NCBI GenBank assembly: GCA_963753955.1
Contig: CAVWEM010000005.1
Location: forward strand, 124,001-188,000
Length of the DNA: 64,000 nt
Direction of reading: 5' to 3'
Source of the DNA: Methylumidiphilus sp963753955
Lineage (GTDB): Bacteria; Pseudomonadota; Gammaproteobacteria; Methylococcales; Methylococcaceae
Both the position numbers and the translations under genes were made by a program. Every line of letters starts with the position of its first letter. The stretch's first letter is position 1. A model generated the notes under the pieces. The model saw only the letters and a program-made list of their open reading frames with translations. It was not told the DNA's origin and ran no database searches. Positions 7,258-15,684 of this stretch are shown here, in pieces.

Positions 7258-9487
7258 ATTGCGAACGCAGGCGGTTGGCGTTGCTGACCACGGTGACCGA
7301 GGACAGTGCCATCGCCGCGCCTGCGATCATCGGATTGAGCAGCAGGCCGAAGGCGGGGTAGAGGATGCCGGCGGCGATGGGAATGCTCAAGATGTTGTAA
7401 ATGAACGCGCCGAACAGGTTTTGCTTGATGTTCAACACCGTCGCCCGCGACAAGGCCATGGCCTCGGCCACTTTCAGCAGCGAGCCGCGCATGATGACCA
7501 CGTCGCCGCTTTCGATGGCGATGTCGGTGCCGGTGCCGATGGCGAAGCCCACATCGGCCTGGGCCAGGGCGGGGGCATCGTTGATGCCGTCGCCGACCAT
7601 GCCCACCACCAGCCCTTTCGCCTGCAATTCGCGCACGACCGCCGCTTTATCCTGCGGCAGCACCTGGGCGCGGACTTCGTCGATGCCTGCCTGTATGGCG
7701 ATGGCTTTGGCGGTGAGTTCATTGTCGCCTGTCACCATCAACACCCGGACACCCAAGGTTTTGAGCTTGGCAATGGCTACTGTGGAATCGGCTTTGATCG
7801 GGTCGGCGACGGCAATCACGCCGATGGCTTTGCCTTCGGTCGCCAGCAAAATCGGCGTTTGGCCTTGACCGGCCAATTCCCGTATCCGTCCGGCCAACGT
7901 GCCGGAGACCACGCCGTTGTCGCCCATAAAGGCTTGATTGCCGAGTAGCACCATGCGTCCGTCAATCTCCGCCCTCACGCCACGCCCGGCAACCGCTTCA
8001 AAACCTTGTGTAGGCGCAAGTTCCAAGCCGCGCTGGCGGATTTCCGCCAAAATCGCCCCGGCCAGAGGATGTTCCGAGCCGGCTTCCAAGCTGGCGGCGA
8101 GGCGCAACACGACATCTGTGTCGAAGCCTTCGACCGCTTCCACCGCCGCGACGCAAGGCTTTCCCTCGGTGACAGTGCCGGTCTTGTCCAGCACCACGCA
8201 GGTCAGCTTGCCGGCCGATTGCAAGGCATCGCCGTTGCGGATGAGGATGCCTTTCTGCGCTGCCCGCCCCACCGACACCATGATGGATATCGGCGTGGCG
8301 AGCCCCAAGGCGCAAGGGCAGGCGATGATCAGCACGGTCATCGCGGTGACGAAGGCATAGCCCAAGGAAGGACTGGGGCCAAAAATCAGCCAGACCAGGA
8401 AGGTGAACACCGAGATGCCCACGACCACCGGCACGAACACCGCCGCCACCTTGTCCACCAGCCGGGCGATGGCTGGCTTGGTAGCTTGGGCTTGTCGCAC
8501 ACTGGCGATGATATGGGCCAGCAGCGTGTCGCGGCCGATGCGCCGGGCCTCGAACAGGAAACTGCCGTTGCCGTTGATCGTCCCGGCGATGACTTCCTGG
8601 CCCTCGCTTTTCTCCACCGGGATCGATTCGCCGGTCAGCATGGATTCGTCGATGCTGGAATGGCCTTCCAGCACCACGCCGTCCACCGCGATTTTCTCGC
8701 CGGGGCGCACACGCAGGGTCTCGCCCAGGCCGATGTCGGCAATAGGCACATCAAGCTCTACGCCCTCGCGCACCACCCTCGCCGTGCGCGGTTGCAGGCC
8801 GATTAACTGGCGGATCGCCGAGGAGGTCTTGCCGCGGGCCTTCATTTCCATGGCCGAACCAAAATTTAGGAAGGCCAAAATAATCGCCGCCGCCTCGAAA
8901 TAGGCGTGTTCGGCGTGGTGGGGCAGGATGCCGGCGAACGCGATGGCCGTGGTCGAGAAGATCCACGCCGCGCCGGTGCCTAGCGCAATCAGGGTGTCCA
9001 TATTGTATTGGCGCAGTTGGATGGACTTGATCGCGCCCAAATAAAAATGCTCGCCGGAGTAATACATGACTGCGAAGGTCAGCGCCGCGATGACGCCCCA
9101 AAACCTCGCCCCGCCCACCGTGCCAAGTTCGGGGAACCAGCCGAAATGCGCTCCGACCATCAGCGGCACGCCTAGGTAAGCCGCCACCTTGGCCTTCTTC
9201 AACAAGCTCAGGTAACGGGCCTCCTCTTGCTCCTCCCGTCCGCCGAGGTCGTCCAGCCCTTCCATCACCGCCGCCTCGAAGCCCGCCTCTTTGACGGCTT
9301 TCTTCAAGGCCTCGATGTCGGCCTCGCCCACCACCATCGCGGTGTGGTCGGCGAAATTGACTTCGGCCTTGGACACTCCAGGCACGGCCTGCAAAGCGCC
9401 TTCCACCGCGCTGACGCAGCCCGCGCAGCGCATGCCCAACACCGACAGGCGCACCGATGTGGCTTGGTTCTGATCTTCGTTACTCAT
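7256..9487 (-). CDS. copA: Copper-exporting P1B-type ATPase CopA
   Basis: A 743-residue copper (Cu+) efflux pump of the inner membrane. In order it shows an N-terminal heavy-metal-binding domain with GMRCAGC (about residues 18-24), the actuator-domain TGES loop (about 284), the intramembrane IACPCALGLATP motif that binds Cu+ (about 387), the phosphorylated DKTGT (about 430), GSEHPLAGAI (HP locus) and GDGINDAPAL (about 630). The start at 9487 was chosen over the upstream in-frame start because GGAGAC lies eight bases before it and the metal domain starts right after. Copper export is expected to matter in a pMMO-using methanotroph, since that enzyme needs large amounts of copper. It is divergent from the Pls-like gene at 9728. 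Confidence 0.95.
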   Translation of the reverse strand: MSNEDQNQATSVRLSVLGMRCAGCVSAVEGALQAVPGVSKAEVNFADHTAMVVGEADIEALKKAVKEAGFEAAVMEGLDDLGGREEQEEARYLSLLKKAKVAAYLGVPLMVGAHFGWFPELGTVGGARFWGVIAALTFAVMYYSGEHFYLGAIKSIQLRQYNMDTLIALGTGAAWIFSTTAIAFAGILPHHAEHAYFEAAAIILAFLNFGSAMEMKARGKTSSAIRQLIGLQPRTARVVREGVELDVPIADIGLGETLRVRPGEKIAVDGVVLEGHSSIDESMLTGESIPVEKSEGQEVIAGTINGNGSFLFEARRIGRDTLLAHIIASVRQAQATKPAIARLVDKVAAVFVPVVVGISVFTFLVWLIFGPSPSLGYAFVTAMTVLIIACPCALGLATPISIMVSVGRAAQKGILIRNGDALQSAGKLTCVVLDKTGTVTEGKPCVAAVEAVEGFDTDVVLRLAASLEAGSEHPLAGAILAEIRQRGLELAPTQGFEAVAGRGVRAEIDGRMVLLGNQAFMGDNGVVSGTLAGRIRELAGQGQTPILLATEGKAIGVIAVADPIKADSTVAIAKLKTLGVRVLMVTGDNELTAKAIAIQAGIDEVRAQVLPQDKAAVVRELQAKGLVVGMVGDGINDAPALAQADVGFAIGTGTDIAIESGDVVIMRGSLLKVAEAMALSRATVLNIKQNLFGAFIYNILSIPIAAGILYPAFGLLLNPMIAGAAMALSSVTVVSNANRLRSQ

Positions 9488-9599
9488 TGCTTTAGTCTCC
9501 CGGCTACATGAACCATTGCCCCCGCGCATCGCGGGCGCTAATGGCTCAAACCATAGCAGAAGGGGAGGGAATTGGCTAACCTATCGCCTCAAAACCCGT

Positions 9600-9614
9600 A
9601 GGTTTTGCAAACCT
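9600..9614. promoter_or_regulatory. Palindrome in the copA/synthetase divergent spacer
   Basis: AGGTTT-TGC-AAACCT is a perfect 6-3-6 inverted repeat in the 240-base spacer between copA and the divergent Pls-like gene. On the minus strand it lies after CTGACA, in the position of the long spacer seen in MerR/CueR-controlled promoters. It could therefore be the copA operator. No strong -10 hexamer confirms this. Confidence 0.3.
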
Positions 9615-9727
9615 GTCAGGCCCAAGGAGCATGCCCCGTGCTATGATGCCCACCATTTGCCGCCATCCCCAAGACATGCGATTTTCTATAGTGAAGCCCA
9701 CGACCTTCAGGAGTTTTTGTTAAAGGC

Positions 9728-12700
9728 ATGACAACGCAAACTTCCCCCCCTTTATCCTTCCTGGAAAACCCCGATCCCTCCCTAGACAAGCAAGGACTAT
9801 TGCACGGGCTGTTTGAGCAAAGCGCGGCACTTCACGGAGAGAAGTGTGCGCTGGAATGCCGCTTCCAGCGATTGGGCTATGCCGAGCTTGAGGACAAGGC
9901 GAACCGGTTCGCCCGTTTTCTCAAAGATACAGGGATAGGCGTCGGCAGCCGGGTCTGCCTGCTTTTGCCCAAATCGCCGGATCTTTATGTCGCCATCCTG
10001 GGTGTGCTCAAGGCCGGGGCCGCTTATGTGCCGCTGGATCTGTCTTATCCGCTGGATCGCATCCAATTTATCGCCGAAGACTGCCAGGCCGCATTGCTGG
10101 TGAGCGACCTCGAACACTTGGATTTGGCCGCGCTCTACGACATTCCGAAACTCTTCATCAACGAGGCGCGGCTGGACATCGACAAGCACAGCCACAAACC
10201 GCTGCCTGCCGAAGCGAAGCCAGAAGATGAGGCTTATGTCATATACACCTCCGGGACCACCGGCAAGCCTAAGGGCGTGTCGGTCAGCCATGGCAATGCC
10301 TTCCATTTTGTGTGTGCCGAACAGAAAGTCTTTGCCGTTTGCTCCGAGGATCGGGTTCTGCAAGGTTTTTCCGTGGCTTTCGATGCTTCGGTGGAGGAGA
10401 TTTGGCTGGCCTTCGGCTCGGCTGCCACCCTGGTGGCGGCAGGCCCGGAAATCATGCATGCCGGCCCGGATCCGGGCCCGCTGCTTGCGGCCTTGGACAT
10501 CACCGTGCTGTCTTGTGTGCCGACCTTGCTGGCCATGATAGGCGAGCCGGTTGGTTCCGTGCGCCTGCTCATCCTGGGCGGCGAGGCGCTGCCGGACAAA
10601 CTTGCGGCCCCTTGGTTTGCGGCTACGCGCCGGATTTACAACACCTACGGCCCCACAGAAACCACTGTGGTGGCGACCTTGAGCCTGTGCCTTCCTGGCG
10701 GGAAAGTCACCATCGGTCGGCCACTGGCGAACTATACCGCCTATATCCTGGACGAAGACGGTCAGGTTCTTGAAAAGGGTAGGGAAGGCGAGTTGACCAT
10801 CGGCGGCTTGGGTGTGACCCGTGGCTATCTGCATCGGCCCGAGTTGACTGCGAGACAATTTATCGAAAACCGGCATGGCGATCTGACCGGGGACACCAGC
10901 CCGGTTCTTTACCGCACCGGTGATTTGGCCAGGATCAACGAAGACGACACTATCGAGTATCTGGGCCGCATTGATACGCAGGTCAAGATCCGGGGGTTCC
11001 GGGTCGAGTTGGGGGAAATCGAATCCTTGCTGCTGGCCATGCCGGGGGTGCTGAACGCTGCGGCGACTGTGCGTGACAGCGGGGGCCACCAATACCTCGC
11101 CGCCTACGTCATCCTGGCCGGTGAAAGCTGTTTTGACGAGCAGGCGGCTCTGTTGGAACTCAAGAAATCCCTGCCTTTGTATATGGTGCCGGCTTTTATT
11201 GAGCCGCTCTCGGAATTTCCGTTGCTGACCAGCGGCAAGCTGGATCGCAAGGCTTTCCCGATGCCACAGAGGAAATTCGCGTTAGGTTCGGAACGGGATT
11301 TCGACTCCGAAGTCGCCCGGCTTGTCTACGAGAAATGGCTGCTGATGTTCGACCCGTTGCCGATCTCGGAAGATGATGATTTCTTCCTTGATTTGGGTGG
11401 GCATTCCCTGCTGGCGGCGGAGTTCGTGTCCGATATGCGCAAGGACGGGCGTTTTGCCGACCTCGCCATGGGCGACGTTTACGCCCATCCGAGCATCAAT
11501 AAGCTGGCCGCGTTTTTGGAGGCCAAAACCCCCGCGCAACCTGCCCACAGCGTAAATGGCGCGGAGTATTACCGGATTCCGACCTGGAAATATTTTTTAA
11601 GCGCCTGCGCCCAGACACTCATGGTGTATTTCTTGAGTGGTTTTTTTGCGCTGCAATGGCTGACCCCTTTCGCGGTTTACAGTTTCTTGAAAGCCTATGA
11701 ATATCCTTTCTGGGAATCCTTAGGCGCTTCTTTCCTGGCGCTGTTTGGCATCTATCCCGGGATGTTTTTGCTCGGCATCCTAAGCAAATGGATTGTGTTG
11801 GGGCGCTTGAGGGAAGGCGACTATCCGGTTTGGGGTGCCTACTATGTCCGCTGGTTGTTTGTGCAGCGCTTGCTCAATTGCCTACCCATGCACTATTTGT
11901 CTGGCACACCGCTGATTGCCTGGTATCTGCGGCTGCTTGGCTCGAAGATCGGCAGGGATGTGCATATGGATTCCCACCAAATTTCGGGGCTCGATCTGTT
12001 GACCATTGGCGATCATGCCAGGATCAATGCCGATGCCAATATTTCCTGTTATTCCGTGGAGGACGGCTATCTGAAAGTCCGTCGGGTGGAGATTGGAAAA
12101 TACGTTTGCGTCGGCATTCGCTCGGTGGTGGGCCAAGACGTGGCGGTGGAAGAGGGTGCCGTCATTGCCGATTTGACCTGCATCAAAAGCGGAGCGCGCG
12201 TCGGGGCGGGGGAATATTGGTCCGGTTCGCCGGCGGTGCGGTCGGAGAAAATGCCAAATGATTCGACCTGGGGCACCCATGCGGGAAAAACCCCTGTCCG
12301 TGATGCCTTTGCCGTATTGTTTTACCTGGTCTGTTTCTTCGTGCTGCCGGCCTTGGAATTGCTGCCTATTTTCCCTGGGATCATTGTGATGTACGAGCTG
12401 GACTATGGCACCGAGGATTACAGTTATCTGTTGCTTGCCCCGGTGGTGGCCGTGCTTTTCGTCCTGCTGTCGGGCTTGCAGACGGCGGCTTTGAAATGGC
12501 TGCTCCTCGGACGGATCAAGGAAGGCGTCTACCCCATCAAAAGCTTTTTCTACATGCGCAAATGGGTTTTCGACAAGCTCATGGAAGCCAGCATCGACAT
12601 GCTCCGTACGCTGTATGCGACGCTTTACCTGAATCCCTGGTATCGCGTGTTGGGGGTCAAGGTGGGCAAGGCGGCTGAGGTCTCGACGGCCTCGTTCATC

Positions 12701-13687
12701 CTGCCCGACCTGTTGCGCATCGGCGACGGCAGTTTCATCGCCGACGGCGTGGGGCTGGGGCCGGCCAAGGTTGTCGGCGATTGCATCATCTTGAAGGAGA
12801 CGGTGATCGGCGACAAGACGTTCATTGGCAACAGCGCGTATGTACCTGTAGGTTCCACGGTGGGTGACAATTGTCTGCTGGGCTGCCAAACCAGTCCGCC
12901 CGGAACGATCACTCCCGACGGCACTGCTTGGCTGGGATCGCCGGCGGTGCATCTGCCACAACGACAGAAGCCGGCCAAACAATTTGCCGAGGAACGCACT
13001 TACAAGCCTACCCGCCTGCTTTATGGCCTGCGACTGTTCATCGAGTTTTTCCGGGTGATTTTGCCGGGGACGGCGTTCATCGTCTTTGCGTCGCTGGTGT
13101 TGTCGTTTTGTGTGCAGATTGAGGATTTCCACGGCCCTTGGGTCACGCTCGCCGCGTTTCCCGCCTTGTACATGGTCTTCGGGGTTGCCTCGACACTATT
13201 GACCGCGCTGCTCAAGCGCTTGATCGTCGGCAGGTACAAGCCAGACGAACAGCCGTTATGGAGCACCTTTGTCTGGCGCACCGAGCTGATGACGGGTTTT
13301 TACGAGAATTTCACCATTCCCTTCTTCGCCCAACACCTGCAAGGCACGGTTTTCATGCCTTGGTATTATCGGATGCTGGGCATGAAGATAGGCCGACGCG
13401 CCTGTATCCTGACCACGGATTTCACCGAATTCGACCTGGTCACGCTAGGCGACGATGTGGCGCTCAACGAGGAAAGCACCATCCAGACCCATCTTTTTGA
13501 GGATCGGGTCATGAAAATGTCCACGATTGAAATCGGTTCCCGTGTGTCGGTGGGCAGTTACGCGCTGATCCTCTACGGTACGGTGATCGAGGACGACGTC
13601 AAGATTGGCGACCTGTCGCTATTGATGAAAGGCGAGCGGTTGCTGCGGGGGACGGAATGGGCCGGTTCGCCAGTGAGGAGATGTTGA
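9728..13687 (+). CDS. Pls/PosA-like nonribosomal peptide synthetase: adenylation, carrier and membrane/left-handed-helix domains
   Basis: A 1319-residue single-module enzyme. Residues about 1-510 form an adenylation domain with YTSGTTGKPKG (about 172), YNTYGPTE (about 303), YRTGD (about 395) and the catalytic-lysine motif TSGKLDRKAFP (about 501). FDAS in the pocket keeps the Asp that binds an alpha-amino group, so an amino acid substrate is likely. A carrier domain with LGGHSLLAAE (about 556) follows. The remaining 700 residues contain paired transmembrane helices alternating with three hexapeptide-repeat (left-handed beta-helix) segments (about 740-830, 970-1075, 1220-1310). This matches the terminal region of epsilon-poly-lysine synthetase and its relatives, which polymerise or transfer the bound amino acid without a separate thioesterase. 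The product cannot be told from sequence. No phosphopantetheinyl transferase is adjacent. Confidence 0.9.
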   Translation: MTTQTSPPLSFLENPDPSLDKQGLLHGLFEQSAALHGEKCALECRFQRLGYAELEDKANRFARFLKDTGIGVGSRVCLLLPKSPDLYVAILGVLKAGAAYVPLDLSYPLDRIQFIAEDCQAALLVSDLEHLDLAALYDIPKLFINEARLDIDKHSHKPLPAEAKPEDEAYVIYTSGTTGKPKGVSVSHGNAFHFVCAEQKVFAVCSEDRVLQGFSVAFDASVEEIWLAFGSAATLVAAGPEIMHAGPDPGPLLAALDITVLSCVPTLLAMIGEPVGSVRLLILGGEALPDKLAAPWFAATRRIYNTYGPTETTVVATLSLCLPGGKVTIGRPLANYTAYILDEDGQVLEKGREGELTIGGLGVTRGYLHRPELTARQFIENRHGDLTGDTSPVLYRTGDLARINEDDTIEYLGRIDTQVKIRGFRVELGEIESLLLAMPGVLNAAATVRDSGGHQYLAAYVILAGESCFDEQAALLELKKSLPLYMVPAFIEPLSEFPLLTSGKLDRKAFPMPQRKFALGSERDFDSEVARLVYEKWLLMFDPLPISEDDDFFLDLGGHSLLAAEFVSDMRKDGRFADLAMGDVYAHPSINKLAAFLEAKTPAQPAHSVNGAEYYRIPTWKYFLSACAQTLMVYFLSGFFALQWLTPFAVYSFLKAYEYPFWESLGASFLALFGIYPGMFLLGILSKWIVLGRLREGDYPVWGAYYVRWLFVQRLLNCLPMHYLSGTPLIAWYLRLLGSKIGRDVHMDSHQISGLDLLTIGDHARINADANISCYSVEDGYLKVRRVEIGKYVCVGIRSVVGQDVAVEEGAVIADLTCIKSGARVGAGEYWSGSPAVRSEKMPNDSTWGTHAGKTPVRDAFAVLFYLVCFFVLPALELLPIFPGIIVMYELDYGTEDYSYLLLAPVVAVLFVLLSGLQTAALKWLLLGRIKEGVYPIKSFFYMRKWVFDKLMEASIDMLRTLYATLYLNPWYRVLGVKVGKAAEVSTASFILPDLLRIGDGSFIADGVGLGPAKVVGDCIILKETVIGDKTFIGNSAYVPVGSTVGDNCLLGCQTSPPGTITPDGTAWLGSPAVHLPQRQKPAKQFAEERTYKPTRLLYGLRLFIEFFRVILPGTAFIVFASLVLSFCVQIEDFHGPWVTLAAFPALYMVFGVASTLLTALLKRLIVGRYKPDEQPLWSTFVWRTELMTGFYENFTIPFFAQHLQGTVFMPWYYRMLGMKIGRRACILTTDFTEFDLVTLGDDVALNEESTIQTHLFEDRVMKMSTIEIGSRVSVGSYALILYGTVIEDDVKIGDLSLLMKGERLLRGTEWAGSPVRRC

Positions 13688-13839
13688 GCGGTTTGCTAGG
13701 AAATTTTTCTGTCCTTTGATCGATGATGGCGGAATTTTTCCAAAAGGCCCCGGTCATAGCATTGTCCTTGCCCGAGATGCTGATGCAAAACCCGTGGGAA
13801 GGATAACTAGAAGTAACCAAAACAACTGAGGTATTTGAA

Positions 13840-14619
13840 ATGGCTGCAACAACAATTGGCGGCGCTGTCGCCCAAGACAAGCCGCTGCTCGACACGAAGT
13901 GGCTGGCGTTCGCGTTCACGATCTACACCGTGTTCTACGCGTGGGTCCGCTGGTACGAGGGCGTGTACGGCTGGGCGGCGGGCCTGGACTCGTTCGCGCC
14001 GGAGTTCGAGACGTACTGGATGAACTTCCTGTACATCGAGATCGTCCTTGAGATCGTCACCGCCTCGATCCTGTGGGGCTACATCTGGAAGACCCGCGAC
14101 CGCAACCTGGCCGCGATCACCCCGCGCGAGGAGCTGCGCCGCAACGTGACCCACCTGGTGTGGCTGTTCGCGTACGCGTGGGCCATCTACTGGGGCGCCT
14201 CCTACTTCACCGAGCAGGACGGCACCTGGCACCAGACGATCGTGCGCGACACCGACTTCACGCCGTCGCACATCATCGAGTTCTACCTGAGCTACCCGAT
14301 CTACATCATCACCGGCGGCGGCGCGTTCCTGTACGCGAAGACCCGCCTGCCGTTCTGGTCGGAAGGGCTGTCCCTGCCGTACCTGATCGCGGTGACCGGC
14401 CCGTTCATGATCCTGCCGAACGTCGGCCTGAACGAGTGGGGCCACACCTTCTGGTTCATGGAGGAGCTGTTCGTCGCCCCGCTGCACTACGGCTTCGTGA
14501 TCTTCGGCTGGCTGGCGCTGGCCATCATGGGCGTGCTGCTGCAGGTGTTCGCCAGCTTCTCCAACCTGATTGGCAAGGAGCTGTGCGAAGCGGTTGATCA
14601 GGGTCTGATCAGCAAGTAA
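13840..14619 (+). CDS. pmoC: Particulate methane monooxygenase subunit C (first of two)
   Basis: A 259-residue PmoC, the membrane subunit of the copper methane monooxygenase that carries the CuC/CuD region. Six transmembrane helices are evident. The metal ligands are all present: Asp127, His131 and His144 (in DGTWH and PSH), and Asn198, His202 and His216 (in NEWGH and PLHYGF). GAGG lies about nine bases before the ATG. No pmoA or pmoB follows, so this is a stand-alone copy. Its first 19 residues and last about 20 residues differ from those of the second copy, while the central 650 bases are almost identical. That core uses strikingly G/C-ending codons compared with the ends and the neighbours. 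Confidence 0.96.
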   Translation: MAATTIGGAVAQDKPLLDTKWLAFAFTIYTVFYAWVRWYEGVYGWAAGLDSFAPEFETYWMNFLYIEIVLEIVTASILWGYIWKTRDRNLAAITPREELRRNVTHLVWLFAYAWAIYWGASYFTEQDGTWHQTIVRDTDFTPSHIIEFYLSYPIYIITGGGAFLYAKTRLPFWSEGLSLPYLIAVTGPFMILPNVGLNEWGHTFWFMEELFVAPLHYGFVIFGWLALAIMGVLLQVFASFSNLIGKELCEAVDQGLISK

Positions 14620-14677
14620 GCGAGATGCAAGGTTTGGCGGCGCAAGCCACCAAACCCAAACATAGCTTAAACCTAGT

Positions 14678-14705
14678 GCCCAAGGCGGAGACATCTGTCT
14701 TGGGC
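14678..14705 (+). terminator. Hairpin between the two pmoC genes
   Basis: GCCCAAG pairs with CTTGGGC around an inner AGACA/TGTCT arm, 60 bases after the first pmoC stop. There is no long T tract afterwards, so it may be a weak terminator or an mRNA-stabilising hairpin separating two units. Confidence 0.45.
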
Positions 14706-14774
14706 GCTCTCGTTAAGGGACGGAAATAATGCGACAATCAGGACGCTTATCACACACCACTGGAGGTAATTAAA

Positions 14775-15533
14775 ATGGCTGCGACAACGATTGGCAATGT
14801 GGGTGTAAAAGAAGCTCCGCTGCTTAATGTCAAGTGGCTGGCGTTCGCGTTCACGATCTACACCGTGTTCTACGCGTGGGTCCGCTGGTACGAGGGCGTG
14901 TACGGCTGGGCGGCGGGCCTGGACTCGTTCGCGCCGGAGTTCGAGACGTACTGGATGAACTTCCTGTACATCGAGATCGTCCTTGAGATCGTCACCGCCT
15001 CGATCCTGTGGGGCTACATCTGGAAGACCCGCGACCGCAACCTGGCCGCGATCACCCCGCGCGAGGAGCTGCGCCGCAACGTGACCCACCTGGTGTGGCT
15101 GTTCGCCTACGCGTGGGCCATCTACTGGGGTGCCTCCTACTTCACCGAGCAGGACGGCACCTGGCACCAGACGATCGTGCGCGACACCGACTTCACGCCG
15201 TCGCACATCATCGAGTTCTACCTGAGCTACCCGATCTACATCATCACCGGCGGCGGCGCGTTCCTGTACGCGAAGACCCGCCTGCCGTTCTGGTCGGAAG
15301 GGCTGTCCCTGCCGTACCTGATCGCGGTGACCGGCCCGTTCATGATCCTGCCGAACGTCGGCCTGAACGAGTGGGGCCACACCTTCTGGTTCATGGAGGA
15401 GCTGTTCGTCGCCCCGCTGCACTACGGCTTCGTGATCTTCGGCTGGCTGGCGCTGGCCATCATGGGCGTGCTGCTGCAGGTCTTTGAAAGCTTCTCCCGG
15501 CTGCTGAAAAAAGATCTCTGCCCGGATCTTTAA
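14775..15533 (+). CDS. pmoC: Particulate methane monooxygenase subunit C (second of two)
   Basis: A 252-residue PmoC with the same helix pattern and the full ligand set as the first copy. It starts MAATTIGNVGVKEAPLLNVK and ends SFSRLLKKDLCPDL, both unlike copy one. A strong ribosome site, TGGAGG, precedes the ATG. The 155-base spacer contains a hairpin and then about 70 bases that could hold its own promoter, so independent control is possible. A good Rho-independent terminator follows, so transcription stops before glgX. Lone pmoC copies are known in methanotrophs besides the pmoCAB operons; a tandem pair of lone copies is less usual. Confidence 0.96.
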   Translation: MAATTIGNVGVKEAPLLNVKWLAFAFTIYTVFYAWVRWYEGVYGWAAGLDSFAPEFETYWMNFLYIEIVLEIVTASILWGYIWKTRDRNLAAITPREELRRNVTHLVWLFAYAWAIYWGASYFTEQDGTWHQTIVRDTDFTPSHIIEFYLSYPIYIITGGGAFLYAKTRLPFWSEGLSLPYLIAVTGPFMILPNVGLNEWGHTFWFMEELFVAPLHYGFVIFGWLALAIMGVLLQVFESFSRLLKKDLCPDL

Positions 15534-15564
15534 ATCTTCAGGGAGCCGTAAGGCGTCCTATGCA

Positions 15565-15603
15565 GGGGTGGAGGCCATCGGCCCCCACCCTTGTTGTTTT
15601 TCA
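15565..15603 (+). terminator. Rho-independent terminator after pmoC
   Basis: The stem is GGGTGG-A-GGCC paired to GGCC-C-CCACCC around an ATC loop, followed by TTGTTGTTTTT. It lies 32 bases after the second pmoC stop. Confidence 0.85.
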
Positions 15604-15684
15604 GAGCCATCGAAAATTTTAAGTATTAACTTATGCGTATTTAGCCAGTATCATGCTGACATCCATTTTTAGGCTCTTCCAATA

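Noticed and set aside
13840..15533. pmoC duplication as an assembly artefact
   Set aside because: The N- and C-terminal codons, the upstream regions and a few core bases differ, so these are two real genes.
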